This document shows positions 25,834 through 33,641 of a stretch of 64,000 nucleotides of DNA, one piece after another (position 1 is the stretch's first letter; each line of letters starts with the position of its first letter). Made by a program: the position numbers and the translations under genes. Source of the stretch: CAYWRZ01 sp964460845 (GTDB taxonomy: Bacteria; Bacteroidota; Bacteroidia; Flavobacteriales_D; UBA2798); NCBI GenBank assembly GCA_964460845.1, contig CAYWRZ010000002.1, positions 186,001-250,000 of the forward strand, in the 5' to 3' direction. Below the pieces are notes generated by a model that was not told the origin of the DNA, did no database searches, and worked only from the letters and a program-made list of their open reading frames with translations.

Positions 25834-28176
25834 ATGCACAAAAAAGGTCTCCTTTTGCTACTGTGTCTCTTTTTAGTACCCGGCCTACTCCAGGCACAGA
25901 AATATACGCTTTCAGGACTGGTAAAAGACGCCCTTACCGGCGAAGAAATCATCGGCGGCACCGTGCTCATAAAAGGCACCACTACCGGTACCGCCACCAA
26001 TGCCTACGGCTTTTACTCGCTTACCCTGAATGAAGGCACTTACACGATTACATACCGCTATATCGGCTATACTACGATCGAAAAAACGGTGGTGCTGACG
26101 CAAAACCAAAAGATCGATATAGAGCTGCAACCCGAAGGACTCCAGCTCGACGCTATCGAAATTAACAGCGATCGCAAAGAAACAGCCCAGGAAAGACCTA
26201 TCAGCCGCGTAAACCTCGAAATGGCTACCGCCAAAAAGCTACCCGCACTATTTGGTGAAGTGGATATTCTTAAATCGATCCAGTTACTTCCCGGCATACA
26301 AAGCGCCGGCGAGGGCAACGCGGGATTTAACGTGCGCGGAGGCGCCAACGATCAAAACCTGATCCTGTTAGACGAAGCCGTAGTCTATAACGCTTCGCAC
26401 CTTTTCGGCTTTTTTTCGGTGTTTAATCCCGACGCGGTCAAAGACGTAGATGTCTATAAAGGCGGTATCCCGGCTGCGTATGGCGGGCGACTGGCTTCGT
26501 TGCTCGATGTGCGCATGAAAGACGGCAACTCCAAACGCTTCTCCGGCACCGGTGGCATCGGCACCATTTCGAGCCGTCTTACGCTCGAAGGCCCCATCGT
26601 AAAAGACAAAGGCTCGTTTATCGTATCGGGTCGCCGTACGTATGCCGACCTTTTTCTGAAACTGGCACCCAATAAAGATCTGCGCAACAACCAGCTTTAT
26701 TTTTACGATTTTAATGCCAAAGCCAATTACAGGCTGAGCGAAAAAGACAGGCTTTATATCTCGGGCTACTTTGGCCGCGATGTGCTCGGACTGGCCAACC
26801 TCTTTGGCTTCGACTGGGGAAATGCTACCGCTACGCTGCGTTGGAACCACGTTTACAATCCGAAGCTGTTCAGCAACGTGACGCTGATTTACTCCAATTT
26901 CGATTACGGAATCAATATCGACCTTTCGGAAACACAAAACTTCAAGGTGATGTCGGGGATAGACGATGTGGGACTGAAAGCCGATTTCACCTACTATGCC
27001 AATCCTGAAAACACCCTGCGTTTCGGTGCGCAATCGGTGTATCATTTCTTCCAACCCGGAAAATTTGAACCTATACGCGCTACTTCTATTTTTCAGGCAC
27101 AAAAATTACCGACTAAAAATGCGCTGGAAAGCTCTATCTATATCGACCATCAGTACACTATCAGCAAACGACTTAATGTACGTTACGGTTTGCGTTTTAC
27201 CTCGTTCGATGTATTGGGTGCCGGCACCGAGTACGCCTTTGGTGCCGACGGATACGAAGTGACCGATACCACCACGTACCGCGCAGGGCAAAAAGTAGTG
27301 TCTTACTACGGTCCTGAGCCACGAGCTGCGCTTTCTTTCGTGCTTACGGAGACCTCTTCGCTCAAAGCAAGCTGGGATCATACCTATCAGTTTTTACACC
27401 AGGTTTCCAATTCGGGTACCACGCTGCCTACCGACCTTTGGATACCCAGCGGTGTGCATGTAAGACCGCAAATCAGCGATCAGCTTGCGCTGGGTTATTT
27501 CCGCGATCTGAAAAAAGGAATCGAAGTATCGATGGAAGTGTATTACAAATGGATGCAGAATCAGATCGATTACCGCGATAATGCCGAGCTGGCATTTAAT
27601 CCCGTACTCGAACGCGAGCTGCTTTTTGGAAAAGGCTGGTCGTACGGCGCCGAATGGCTGATCAAAAAAACCGAGGGCAAGCTGACCGGCTGGATCGGCT
27701 ATACCCTGGCCAAAACCATGCGTCAGGTGGACGGCATCAACCAAAACAGAGCCTATCCCGTCAAAAACGATCGGCGCCATAACATTTCGGTAGTCGCTAC
27801 CTACCAGTTTACGCCTCGTCTTACGTTAAGCGCCACCTGGGTATATGCCACCGGTAATGCGGTTACTTTCCCTTCGGGACGCTACGAGTTCGACGGCGAA
27901 ATTTTGGCCTATTATCCCGAACGCAACGGCTACCGTATGCCCAATTATCACCGGGGCGACCTGTCGCTAACCCTCGACGGAAAGAAAAAAGAAGGACGGC
28001 GCTTCGAAAGTTCATGGAACTTCTCGATCTACAACGTATATGCACGCGCCAACGCTTTCTCTATCACTTTCCAACAGCAGAAAGACGAAAACGACAATCC
28101 GACCGGGCGCACCGAAGCGGTGCAAACCACCCTATTCAAACTGATTCCTTCCGTTACCTGGAATTTTAAATTCTGA
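25834..28176 (+). CDS. TonB-dependent outer membrane receptor with carboxypeptidase-regulatory-like domain
   Basis: 780 residues from MHKKGLLLLLCLFLVPGLLQAQ. The N-terminal carboxypeptidase-regulatory-like domain is at ~22-105 (LSGLVKDALTGEEIIGGTVLIKGT). The plug domain is at ~115-230 with LPALFGEVDILKSIQLLPGIQSAGEGNAGFNVRGGANDQNLILLDEAVVYNASHLFGFFSVFNPDAVKDVDVYKGGIPAAYGG. The remainder is a 22-strand barrel-type sequence ending in SVTWNFKF with the aromatic C-terminus needed for barrel assembly. It carries a small substrate across the outer membrane using TonB energy. It is followed after 4 bases by a DUF4249 lipoprotein, a frequent pair in Bacteroidota. The substrate is unknown. Confidence 0.95.
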   Translation: MHKKGLLLLLCLFLVPGLLQAQKYTLSGLVKDALTGEEIIGGTVLIKGTTTGTATNAYGFYSLTLNEGTYTITYRYIGYTTIEKTVVLTQNQKIDIELQPEGLQLDAIEINSDRKETAQERPISRVNLEMATAKKLPALFGEVDILKSIQLLPGIQSAGEGNAGFNVRGGANDQNLILLDEAVVYNASHLFGFFSVFNPDAVKDVDVYKGGIPAAYGGRLASLLDVRMKDGNSKRFSGTGGIGTISSRLTLEGPIVKDKGSFIVSGRRTYADLFLKLAPNKDLRNNQLYFYDFNAKANYRLSEKDRLYISGYFGRDVLGLANLFGFDWGNATATLRWNHVYNPKLFSNVTLIYSNFDYGINIDLSETQNFKVMSGIDDVGLKADFTYYANPENTLRFGAQSVYHFFQPGKFEPIRATSIFQAQKLPTKNALESSIYIDHQYTISKRLNVRYGLRFTSFDVLGAGTEYAFGADGYEVTDTTTYRAGQKVVSYYGPEPRAALSFVLTETSSLKASWDHTYQFLHQVSNSGTTLPTDLWIPSGVHVRPQISDQLALGYFRDLKKGIEVSMEVYYKWMQNQIDYRDNAELAFNPVLERELLFGKGWSYGAEWLIKKTEGKLTGWIGYTLAKTMRQVDGINQNRAYPVKNDRRHNISVVATYQFTPRLTLSATWVYATGNAVTFPSGRYEFDGEILAYYPERNGYRMPNYHRGDLSLTLDGKKKEGRRFESSWNFSIYNVYARANAFSITFQQQKDENDNPTGRTEAVQTTLFKLIPSVTWNFKF

Positions 28177-28180
28177 AGCT

Positions 28181-28981
28181 ATGAAAAAGACACTTATCTT
28201 ATTTTCAGCTTTATTCGCTACATTAATTTCATGCACCAAAGTGATCGATCTTGATCTGCGTGAAGCAGAACCAAAGCTGGTGGTCGAAGCGTTGCTATCA
28301 GACGAAACCGAGCCCTTTAAAGTAAAGCTCAGCATGCTGGCACCTTATTTCTCAGGAAGCAACCCGCTGGTTACCAATGCCTCGGTGTTTATCAGCGACC
28401 AAACCGGACATACCGATACACTGTATTACACCAGCAACGGGTATTACGAAACCAATGGCAACCGACAAACCAGCTTGGGCTATACCTATACCCTGCTGGT
28501 AGAATACGAGGGGCAACGCTATCAGGCTTCTTCTTCTGTGCCTGCTTATAAGATGCCGCTCGACACCATTACGTATATCTATAATGAAGAAAGCCTTTTT
28601 TTGGACGAAGGCTATAATGTCATCCTCAATGCACAAGACAATGCGCTTACCGAAGATTATTACCGCTTTCTGTTTTGGCGCAACGATACCCTGCAAACCG
28701 AGCCTTTTAAGTATTATGTAACCGACGATAAAAACATACAGGGCAACTACATTTCGGCACAGGTTCCTTACAATTACCTGAGTGGCGATGTGGCACGGGT
28801 CGAAATTCAATGCCTTGATCGCGGATATTACCTTTACCTGACAGCGGTTTCGACACAATATCAATCGTCGGGAAGCCCTTTTGACGCGCCTCCTTCCAAT
28901 CCGCCGACCAACCTGAGTAACGGCGCGCTGGGCTATTTTGCCGCCGTAAGTAAAAATTCCAAAAGCATCGTATTGCCCTGA
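28181..28981 (+). CDS. DUF4249 lipoprotein, partner of the TonB receptor
   Basis: 266 residues. Lipoprotein signal peptide MKKTLILFSALFATLISC with the lipidated Cys18. The opening KVIDLDLREAEPKLVVEALLSDETEPFKVKLSMLAPYF is typical of DUF4249, as are the beta-rich middle and C-terminal GALGYFAAVSKNSKSIVLP. By analogy with SusD-type partners it probably sits on the outer membrane next to the receptor and helps capture its ligand; this is inference from gene order. The start lies 4 bases after the receptor stop. Confidence 0.92.
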   Translation: MKKTLILFSALFATLISCTKVIDLDLREAEPKLVVEALLSDETEPFKVKLSMLAPYFSGSNPLVTNASVFISDQTGHTDTLYYTSNGYYETNGNRQTSLGYTYTLLVEYEGQRYQASSSVPAYKMPLDTITYIYNEESLFLDEGYNVILNAQDNALTEDYYRFLFWRNDTLQTEPFKYYVTDDKNIQGNYISAQVPYNYLSGDVARVEIQCLDRGYYLYLTAVSTQYQSSGSPFDAPPSNPPTNLSNGALGYFAAVSKNSKSIVLP

Positions 28982-29000
28982 TCGCGCCCCATTCTTAAAA

Positions 29001-29029
29001 AGAAAACCCCCAACCCTAAATGTTGGGGG
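29001..29029 (-). terminator. Terminator of the twin-lipoprotein genes
   Basis: Perfect 8-bp stem CCCCCAAC / GTTGGGGG (29007-29014 / 29022-29029) with a 7-base loop. On the minus strand it is followed by TTTTCTTTTT. It lies 22 bases after the stop of the 29052 gene; the opposing DUF4249 gene may also use it, but it has no T run on the plus strand. Confidence 0.85.
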
Positions 29030-29051
29030 CTAACATAATTACATTAGGCGA

Positions 29052-29489
29052 TCAGCAGAGAAAAGTACCGCCGCAACCGTCGGTAGTACGCGTAAAATCT
29101 AAAGACGAACCGGGGCCTCCGCCGCACCAGTCGTAAAAGATAATCCGGTATTGCTGGCAATAATTCAACACCTGATTGGTATTTCCTCCGTAGCTAACCG
29201 TGCCGGTATCCACCACGACATTGGCCATAGTTCTTACCTCATAGGCAAAGACATAGGTATCGGGAGTCACTCCATCGCGCGTGGCATAAAAGGTAAACCC
29301 TCTATTGCAGGGCGAGAGTGTAATCAGCGCCATCGGACAACGTTCGGAGGATTGGGCTTCCACTTCTTTCGAATCGCTTGTAGGAATCGAACGAAGGGGT
29401 TCCATTTCACGCATAAGATTTTCCTCTTTTTGGCAGGAAGAAAAACCTAACAAAATGAGTATAAGGAGAAAAGAAGAAATTGTTTTCAT
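29052..29489 (-). CDS. Small cysteine-rich lipoprotein, copy 2 of a tandem pair
   Basis: 145 residues. Lipoprotein signal MKTISSFLLILILLGFSSC (lipid Cys19) followed by QKEENLM, then an acidic linker and a ~95-residue compact domain. Besides the lipid Cys there are six cysteines (RC…SPC, NYC, DWCGG, DGCGGTFLC), all matched in the neighbouring copy at 29527, which suggests three disulfides in the mature protein. The two proteins share the start of the mature chain, the Thr-x-Tyr-x-Tyr core (VTPDTYVFAYEVRTMANVVVDTGT) and the terminal DGCGG---C. No known family recognised. It would sit on a membrane facing the periplasm or the outside. No Shine-Dalgarno-like stretch other than AAGGAGAAAAGAAG in the leader. 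Confidence 0.8.
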   Translation of the reverse strand: MKTISSFLLILILLGFSSCQKEENLMREMEPLRSIPTSDSKEVEAQSSERCPMALITLSPCNRGFTFYATRDGVTPDTYVFAYEVRTMANVVVDTGTVSYGGNTNQVLNYCQQYRIIFYDWCGGGPGSSLDFTRTTDGCGGTFLC

Positions 29490-29526
29490 ACAAAATTGCT
29501 TATTGGTTAATTAAAATGAGATAAGG

Positions 29527-29949
29527 TTAACACACCCATACGCCACCGCAACCGTCGCTGTATAAAGTGTGATACCGCACACCGAAACAGGGGCCATAAA
29601 CGGTAATTTTATATTGCACGCAATAACTCAACACCGGGTTGGTGCTTGCGCCCGTAGTAAGGGTTCCCGAATCTACTACGTTTCCAAGCATATCCTCTAT
29701 CTGATAGGTATAGGTACTCAGATCGGGCACACCGTTGGCCGTAGCGGTAAATCTGAATTTCTTGTCACAGGGGTAAAAATTAGTTACCGGCGGCACACAA
29801 CGGGATACGTCGGCCGAAGGCTCTTCCACTTCAGGAAGCAGCTTAGCAGCTTTCATTTCCTGCATAAGATTTTCTTCTTTCTGACAGGAAGAAAAAGACA
29901 ATACAAGGCACATGGCGCCCAATCCTACTAAATAGCGACTTGTTTTCAT
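29527..29949 (-). CDS. Small cysteine-rich lipoprotein, copy 1 of a tandem pair
   Basis: 140 residues. Lipoprotein signal MKTSRYLVGLGAMCLVLSFSSC followed by QKEENLMQEM, almost identical at this point to the next copy. The six cysteines of the globular part (RC…YPC, SYC, GPC, DGC…VWVC) align with those of the 29052 protein, while most other residues differ, so this is an old duplication with the disulfide pattern kept. The C-terminus ends exactly on Cys in both. Function unknown. It lies 37 bases upstream of copy 2 on the same strand and 113 bases downstream of the 23-residue ORF at 30063. Confidence 0.8.
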   Translation of the reverse strand: MKTSRYLVGLGAMCLVLSFSSCQKEENLMQEMKAAKLLPEVEEPSADVSRCVPPVTNFYPCDKKFRFTATANGVPDLSTYTYQIEDMLGNVVDSGTLTTGASTNPVLSYCVQYKITVYGPCFGVRYHTLYSDGCGGVWVC

Positions 29950-30062
29950 ACGTAATATATTTAAGGTGAATAAATTACAACCATAAAAAGGACAACTCCG
30001 GAAGTTCGGCTAACCAGCGCTGCTCCCGGATACTTTATCGTACTGCATAAATTGAAAAACCA

Positions 30063-30134
30063 CTAAGAAATCGCACTGGCTTTCACCAACCCTCCGCCTA
30101 CCACAATAGCTGCGCTGTGTAAAAATGAATACAT
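30063..30134 (-). CDS. Putative 23-residue hydrophobic peptide with a strong Shine-Dalgarno
   Basis: ATG at 30134-30132, TAG at 30065-30063. The peptide begins MYSFLHSAAIVVGGGLVK and ends ASAIS. It is mostly small and hydrophobic, with one His and one Lys and a triple glycine. What supports it is the AAGGAGGT 5 bases before the ATG, an almost perfect Shine-Dalgarno in a genome whose other genes lack one. Nothing recognised by family. It could be a small membrane or secreted peptide, or a leader peptide controlling the lipoprotein genes 113 bases downstream. Too short for composition statistics, so confidence is modest. Confidence 0.45.
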   Translation of the reverse strand: MYSFLHSAAIVVGGGLVKASAIS

Positions 30135-30138
30135 AAAT

Positions 30139-30146
30139 ACCTCCTT
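30139..30146 (-). promoter_or_regulatory. Strong Shine-Dalgarno (AAGGAGGT) of the 23-residue ORF
   Basis: AAGGAGGT at 30146-30139, spaced 5 bases (TATTT is shared with the T of the motif) from the ATG at 30134. Complementary to the anti-Shine-Dalgarno of 16S rRNA over eight bases, which is unusual for the Bacteroidota genes around it. Confidence 0.65.
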
Positions 30147-30207
30147 ACTTATTGGATTACTAAACTATTCCTACTGATACCGGAGTGCCTTCTAACGGCC
30201 ACTAATC

Positions 30208-30220
30208 CTACATAACTCCT
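30208..30220 (-). other. Start-stop element (AGGAGTT-ATG-TAG) resembling the ribosome site of the 23-residue ORF
   Basis: On the minus strand AAGGAGTT is followed at once by ATG (30213-30211) and TAG (30210-30208), a start codon directly followed by a stop. The surrounding TTGGAGTAAGGAGTTATGTAG resembles AATAAGTAAGGAGGTATTTATG about 80 bases downstream. It may be a degenerate repeat of the same site or a ribosome-stalling start-stop. Confidence 0.3.
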
Positions 30221-30337
30221 TACTCCAATAGCTTATCCCAAGCTACTTACTAAAAAATTGAAATGCAATAATTACCGTTTACTATTGCAACTATTCATCT
30301 TATTTTTTGTCAAAAATTTAATTCTGGAAGAAACGGC

Positions 30338-30886
30338 TCAGCGCGGATAACGAAGCCTTACCTCGGTAGCTCCGGCTCCATATTTTTCGTAAGAAGCGTC
30401 AAGTACCTCGACCACTTCTTCGTAACGCAGCAGGGCATGACGGATTTCGGATCGGAGCACGCCTTCGCCCACCCCGTGAATAAACACTATTTTTTCTATT
30501 CCTTTTTTGCGCGCCTCGGCCATTTTTTTGCGAAAATGCCCCAATTGAATACGCAGCATATCTCCGTTGGAAATACCACGCAAATCATCAATCAGCTCGT
30601 AGATATGCAAATCCACTTCAAGCAGACTTTCTTTTTTAGGATTTTTGCGGTGAATACGCGGTGTAGAAGAGTCTTTCAGCTTTCCACGTATAAATTTTTC
30701 TTCTTCTGACCAAACCAGCTTGTAGTCCGGAAAATCGCGATAGGGCGCCAGCTTGGCGAGCAGACAAGTAATCAGAAAACCTTCGTCTGTTTCGACCTCT
30801 GCGTTCTTCTTATCCAACAGCTTACGAATAACGCCTCTGCCGGTATTATCTAGAAAACTCACCCTATCTCCTTCTGCAAATTTCAA
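30338..30886 (-). CDS. Smr-domain protein (DUF2027-like, short form)
   Basis: 182 residues from a TTG start (TTG AAA TTT GCA GAA GGA); no ATG fits. The N-terminal ~60 residues form a small SH3-like beta barrel (FAEGDRVSFLDNTGRGVIRKLLDKKNAEVETDEGFLITC). The C-terminal ~90 residues are an Smr domain: LEVDLHIYELIDD near 90, the nuclease-type motif IHGVGEGVLRSEIRHALLRY near 138, and YGAGATEVRLR at the end. Smr domains nick DNA or cleave RNA and occur at the C-terminus of MutS2. In Bacteroidota this small SH3-Smr form is common and may act in RNA or ribosome quality control. Function not established. Confidence 0.88.
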   Translation of the reverse strand: MKFAEGDRVSFLDNTGRGVIRKLLDKKNAEVETDEGFLITCLLAKLAPYRDFPDYKLVWSEEEKFIRGKLKDSSTPRIHRKNPKKESLLEVDLHIYELIDDLRGISNGDMLRIQLGHFRKKMAEARKKGIEKIVFIHGVGEGVLRSEIRHALLRYEEVVEVLDASYEKYGAGATEVRLRYPR

Positions 30887-30913
30887 CGCTTTCCGGTTTG
30901 GCCCTATTCTCTG

Positions 30914-30947
30914 AAAAAAATCCCCTGACGTTTAGGGTCAGGGGATT
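30914..30947 (-). terminator. Terminator of the THX gene
   Basis: Perfect 11-bp stem AATCCCCTGAC / GTCAGGGGATT (30919-30929 / 30937-30947) with a 7-base loop. On the minus strand the descending arm runs into a T tract of seven (30920-30914). It starts 5 bases after the THX stop. Confidence 0.93.
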
Positions 30948-30952
30948 CTTCG

Positions 30953-31132
30953 TTATTCTTCTGTCTTTTTTGCGGCTTTTTTCGCCGGGGCTTTTTTAAC
31001 GGTTTTCTTTGCCGGAGCCGCTTCTTCTTTTTTCGTAACTACTACGGCTGTAGTGCGTTTACGCGGACGGGTATTTCCATAAGAACCTCTCCAGCGTTTT
31101 CCTTTTTGTGATTTCTTATCTCCTTTTCCCAT
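30953..31132 (-). CDS. 30S ribosomal protein THX with Lys/Ala-rich tail
   Basis: 59 residues from MGKGDKKSQKGKRWRGSYGNTRPRKR, the conserved THX core that sits in the head of the small subunit and stabilises 16S rRNA. An in-frame ATG 17 codons upstream gives an unrelated hydrophobic extension and is rejected. Beyond the ~27-residue core there is a tail AAPAKKTVKKAPAKKAAKK, similar to the low-complexity tails of H1-like nucleic-acid-binding proteins. The tail is an addition relative to the short Thermus protein. Own strong terminator downstream. Confidence 0.9.
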   Translation of the reverse strand: MGKGDKKSQKGKRWRGSYGNTRPRKRTTAVVVTKKEEAAPAKKTVKKAPAKKAAKKTEE

Positions 31133-31195
31133 AATACTGTTGTTTTTAAATGACGGGGTAAAAATAACAATAATTCCCTGCAATTAAAGGAATTG

Positions 31196-31221
31196 AAAAA
31201 CGGCGACCTAAGCCGCCGTTT
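31196..31221 (-). terminator. Terminator of siaC-like gene
   Basis: 8-bp stem AAACGGCG / CGCCGTTT (31198-31205 / 31214-31221), 8-base loop, followed on the minus strand by TTTTTC. It lies 36 bases after the stop of the 31258 gene. Confidence 0.8.
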
Positions 31222-31257
31222 CTCTTTTTCGAAAACCTAAAAAACAAAGAAAAAAAT

Positions 31258-31659
31258 CTATACCAGGGCCACGCGAGCCTGGCGACGATAACCGACAAAC
31301 TGGAACGGAACCCTCACCATAAAAGCAAAGTCCTGCCCCACCTCTTTCATGTCGTCGTCATTTTCGGCAAAGTGCCATTTTACCTGTACATCGGCCTTTC
31401 TGTCGATAAGCTCGTTCAGCTTATATAAAATAAAAAGTATGCGCTTGGAAGAAGAAATATTAAAATATTCCAAATTCAGCGTAATCACCGTGCTATCAGA
31501 TGGTTGTGCAACATAACGTTCCATCCATTCCAATGCAGGGCGATAAAAAGACTCTGCGTCCTGTGGAATGGATTTACCGGTTATCTCAAGCTGGCCGGTA
31601 ATAGGGTCGAAACGGATGTAAGGTGTCTTGTCAGTTGCCTCAAGCAGTAGAATCTCCAT
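31258..31659 (-). CDS. SiaC-family (DUF1987) regulatory phosphoprotein
   Basis: 133 residues. SiaC-type features: LLLEATDKTPYIRFDPITGQLEITGKSIPQDAESFYRPALEWM, then VITLNLEYFNISSSKRILFILYKLNEL, containing the Ser/Thr patch that in Pseudomonas SiaC carries the regulatory phosphorylation. In Pseudomonas, SiaC is set by the SiaB kinase and SiaA phosphatase and controls the diguanylate cyclase SiaD. None of those partners is encoded here, so this copy stands alone with its own terminator. A role as a phospho-switch is inferred from family only. Confidence 0.88.
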   Translation of the reverse strand: MEILLLEATDKTPYIRFDPITGQLEITGKSIPQDAESFYRPALEWMERYVAQPSDSTVITLNLEYFNISSSKRILFILYKLNELIDRKADVQVKWHFAENDDDMKEVGQDFAFMVRVPFQFVGYRRQARVALV

Positions 31660-31769
31660 AACCTTCGTGTAAGTGTTCAGACACAGGGCAATTTCGCTAT
31701 TTTTTTTCGCCTGTGAAAGAAATTTCTACTAAACGTTAAATTTTAAAGACTAACAGGCTGCTAATTAAG

Positions 31770-32501
31770 TCAGAGACTCATCACGTCGCGAAAACGGGCG
31801 GCCTGCCTTCTCGATATCTCGATTTTTTCGCCTCCCCTAAGCTGTACCTGTAGTCCGCCGTTAAACCAGTTTTCGATACCTACCACCCATTTGAGGTTGA
31901 TTATAAACTTGCGGTTGGCACGGAAAAAAACTTTCGGATCGAGCCGATCTTCGAGGCTGTTCAGCGATTTTAAGATCAAAGGTTTGAACTCGTTAAAATA
32001 GACTCTCACGTAGTTGCCCTCCGACTCGAACATACGCACATCTTTTAGTGTCACAAACCAGCATTTTTCGCCGTCTTTCAGAAATATCTGATCGCTTTCG
32101 GCCAAACGCCGGGGCTCTTCTCCCGACGAAGCGGCCGGCAAAGGTTGCGGATCGCGCGATTTCAACAGTTTGTTCACTGCTTCTTCCAGGCGATCGGGGT
32201 TAACCGGCTTGAGCAGGTAATCGAGCGCGCTTACCTCAAAAGCCTTGATGGCATACTCGTCGTAAGCGGTCACAAACACCACTTTGGGTACGGCATCCAG
32301 CTCATTAAGCAGATCAAATCCGTTGCGCCCGGGCATCTGTATATCGAGAAAAATAACCTCGGGGCGGTGATTGGCTATGCTTTCTATGGCTTCTTCGGCA
32401 TTGGCGCACTCATCGACCACGTCTATCTCGTGGAAACGTTGAAGCAGAGAACGCAGCTCTTTACGTGCCAAACGTTCGTCGTCAATTACTATGGCTTTCA
32501 T
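31770..32501 (-). CDS. LytTR-type response regulator
   Basis: 243 residues. Receiver domain ~1-120 with the acidic pair DDE at 8-10, phospho-acceptor Asp54 in VIFLDIQMPGRNGFDLL, TAYDEYAIKAFEVSALDYLLKPV with the switch Thr and the Lys. LytTR DNA-binding domain ~140-243 (FLKDGEKCWFVTLKDVRMFESEGNYVRVYF, KVFFRANRKFIINLKWV, ISRRQAARFRDVM). Overlaps the kinase gene upstream by 20 bases, so both come from one message. Targets unknown; LytTR proteins bind direct repeats upstream of cell-envelope or competence genes. Confidence 0.95.
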   Translation of the reverse strand: MKAIVIDDERLARKELRSLLQRFHEIDVVDECANAEEAIESIANHRPEVIFLDIQMPGRNGFDLLNELDAVPKVVFVTAYDEYAIKAFEVSALDYLLKPVNPDRLEEAVNKLLKSRDPQPLPAASSGEEPRRLAESDQIFLKDGEKCWFVTLKDVRMFESEGNYVRVYFNEFKPLILKSLNSLEDRLDPKVFFRANRKFIINLKWVVGIENWFNGGLQVQLRGGEKIEISRRQAARFRDVMSL

Positions 32502-33549
32502 AAGACAGGTTTACAACAGGTAATACAATTTCGACCCGTACTTCCGAGTTTTCGGCGTACATCTTAAAGGTGGCTCTTCCTTCAAACAAAAGTTCCAGCC
32601 GCTGGCGGGTATTATCGAGGCCAGTACCGGTGCCCGTTCTGCTATACTCCGGTTCGAGCGTGCCGGTATTGCGCACAAGCAGGTAAAGATAATGGCCTTT
32701 TTTGGAAATACGGATACAGACGAATCCCCCGCCGGGAAGCCTCGAAATGCCGTGTTTGATGGCATTCTCTACCAATGTTTGCAGCATCAGCGGAGGCACC
32801 AGACATTTGAGCGTGTCTTCTTCAATATCGAATTTCACCTGCAAGCGCTCTTCGTAGCGGATATGCTCCAGGTGCAGGTAATCATATACGATATCCAGCT
32901 CTTCTTCGAGCATCACCAGCTTGCGGCGCCCCATCAGGAGCGTATTGCGCAGAATGTTCGAGAGCTTGGTCACACTTTCTTTGGCCAAATCCGGATTTTC
33001 ATCGATCAAGGCCCTTATCGAATTCATGGAATTAAACATGAAATGCGGATTGAGCTGCGCCTTGAGGTTGTTGAGCTCCACCTCGGTGCTCCGCGCTTCA
33101 AGACGAAGGTTTTTGATTTCTTCGTCGCGCGATTTTTCAAAAAAATGATAGGCAAAATAAAGGATAGACCATATCACAAAAATAACCCACCAGTTGAGCC
33201 AAATCAGAAAAGCATTAGAAGCCGCCAATTGGGTAAAAGCACCCGATCCGGGAATCAGGAAATGCGTGTAAGTAAGTTGAAGCGTACCCAGTATGAAAGC
33301 CAACACCGAAGCACTTAACACAATAGGCACAAGCGCCGCTAACAAGTTGAGCGACAACCATTTCATGCGTATAATAAACGTTCGGTAAAGATGGGATAGC
33401 AAAAAACCCGATACAAAGATAGCCGCCAATGCAATGAGTATCTGACGGTTAAGCTCGTTATTCAGGTAATTACTGAATCCACTCAGTATCAAGTAGAACG
33501 TCCATCCGAGCGACTGCGCCAGCCAATATATGAGGCGTTTTCTCTGCAC
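32482..33549 (-). CDS. LytS-type sensor histidine kinase
   Basis: 355 residues from a GTG start. Four hydrophobic segments in the first 140 residues (~10-27, 36-55, 66-90, 115-137) form a membrane-embedded sensor without a large periplasmic loop. A short coiled coil leads to the His_kinase domain with the phosphorylated His in LKAQLNPHFMFNSMNSIRALI, and the ATPase part has LQTLVENAIKHG (N box) and TGTGTGLDNTRQRLELLF (G boxes). It presumably phosphorylates the LytTR regulator whose gene overlaps it by 20 bases. The stimulus is unknown. Confidence 0.95.
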   Translation of the reverse strand: MQRKRLIYWLAQSLGWTFYLILSGFSNYLNNELNRQILIALAAIFVSGFLLSHLYRTFIIRMKWLSLNLLAALVPIVLSASVLAFILGTLQLTYTHFLIPGSGAFTQLAASNAFLIWLNWWVIFVIWSILYFAYHFFEKSRDEEIKNLRLEARSTEVELNNLKAQLNPHFMFNSMNSIRALIDENPDLAKESVTKLSNILRNTLLMGRRKLVMLEEELDIVYDYLHLEHIRYEERLQVKFDIEEDTLKCLVPPLMLQTLVENAIKHGISRLPGGGFVCIRISKKGHYLYLLVRNTGTLEPEYSRTGTGTGLDNTRQRLELLFEGRATFKMYAENSEVRVEIVLPVVNLSYESHSN

Positions 33550-33641
33550 TTATTCCGTATTTTTGTAAAAATAAAAGTAATAACAACTTTCCGGTTTTCT
33601 TTTTGACCAATGGTCGGCCGGACAGATAAGAGGAAATCACG

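Noticed and set aside
28181..28981. SusD-type annotation for the lipoprotein after the TonB receptor
   Set aside because: At 266 residues and with a DUF4249 opening it is neither the length nor the helical make-up of SusD.
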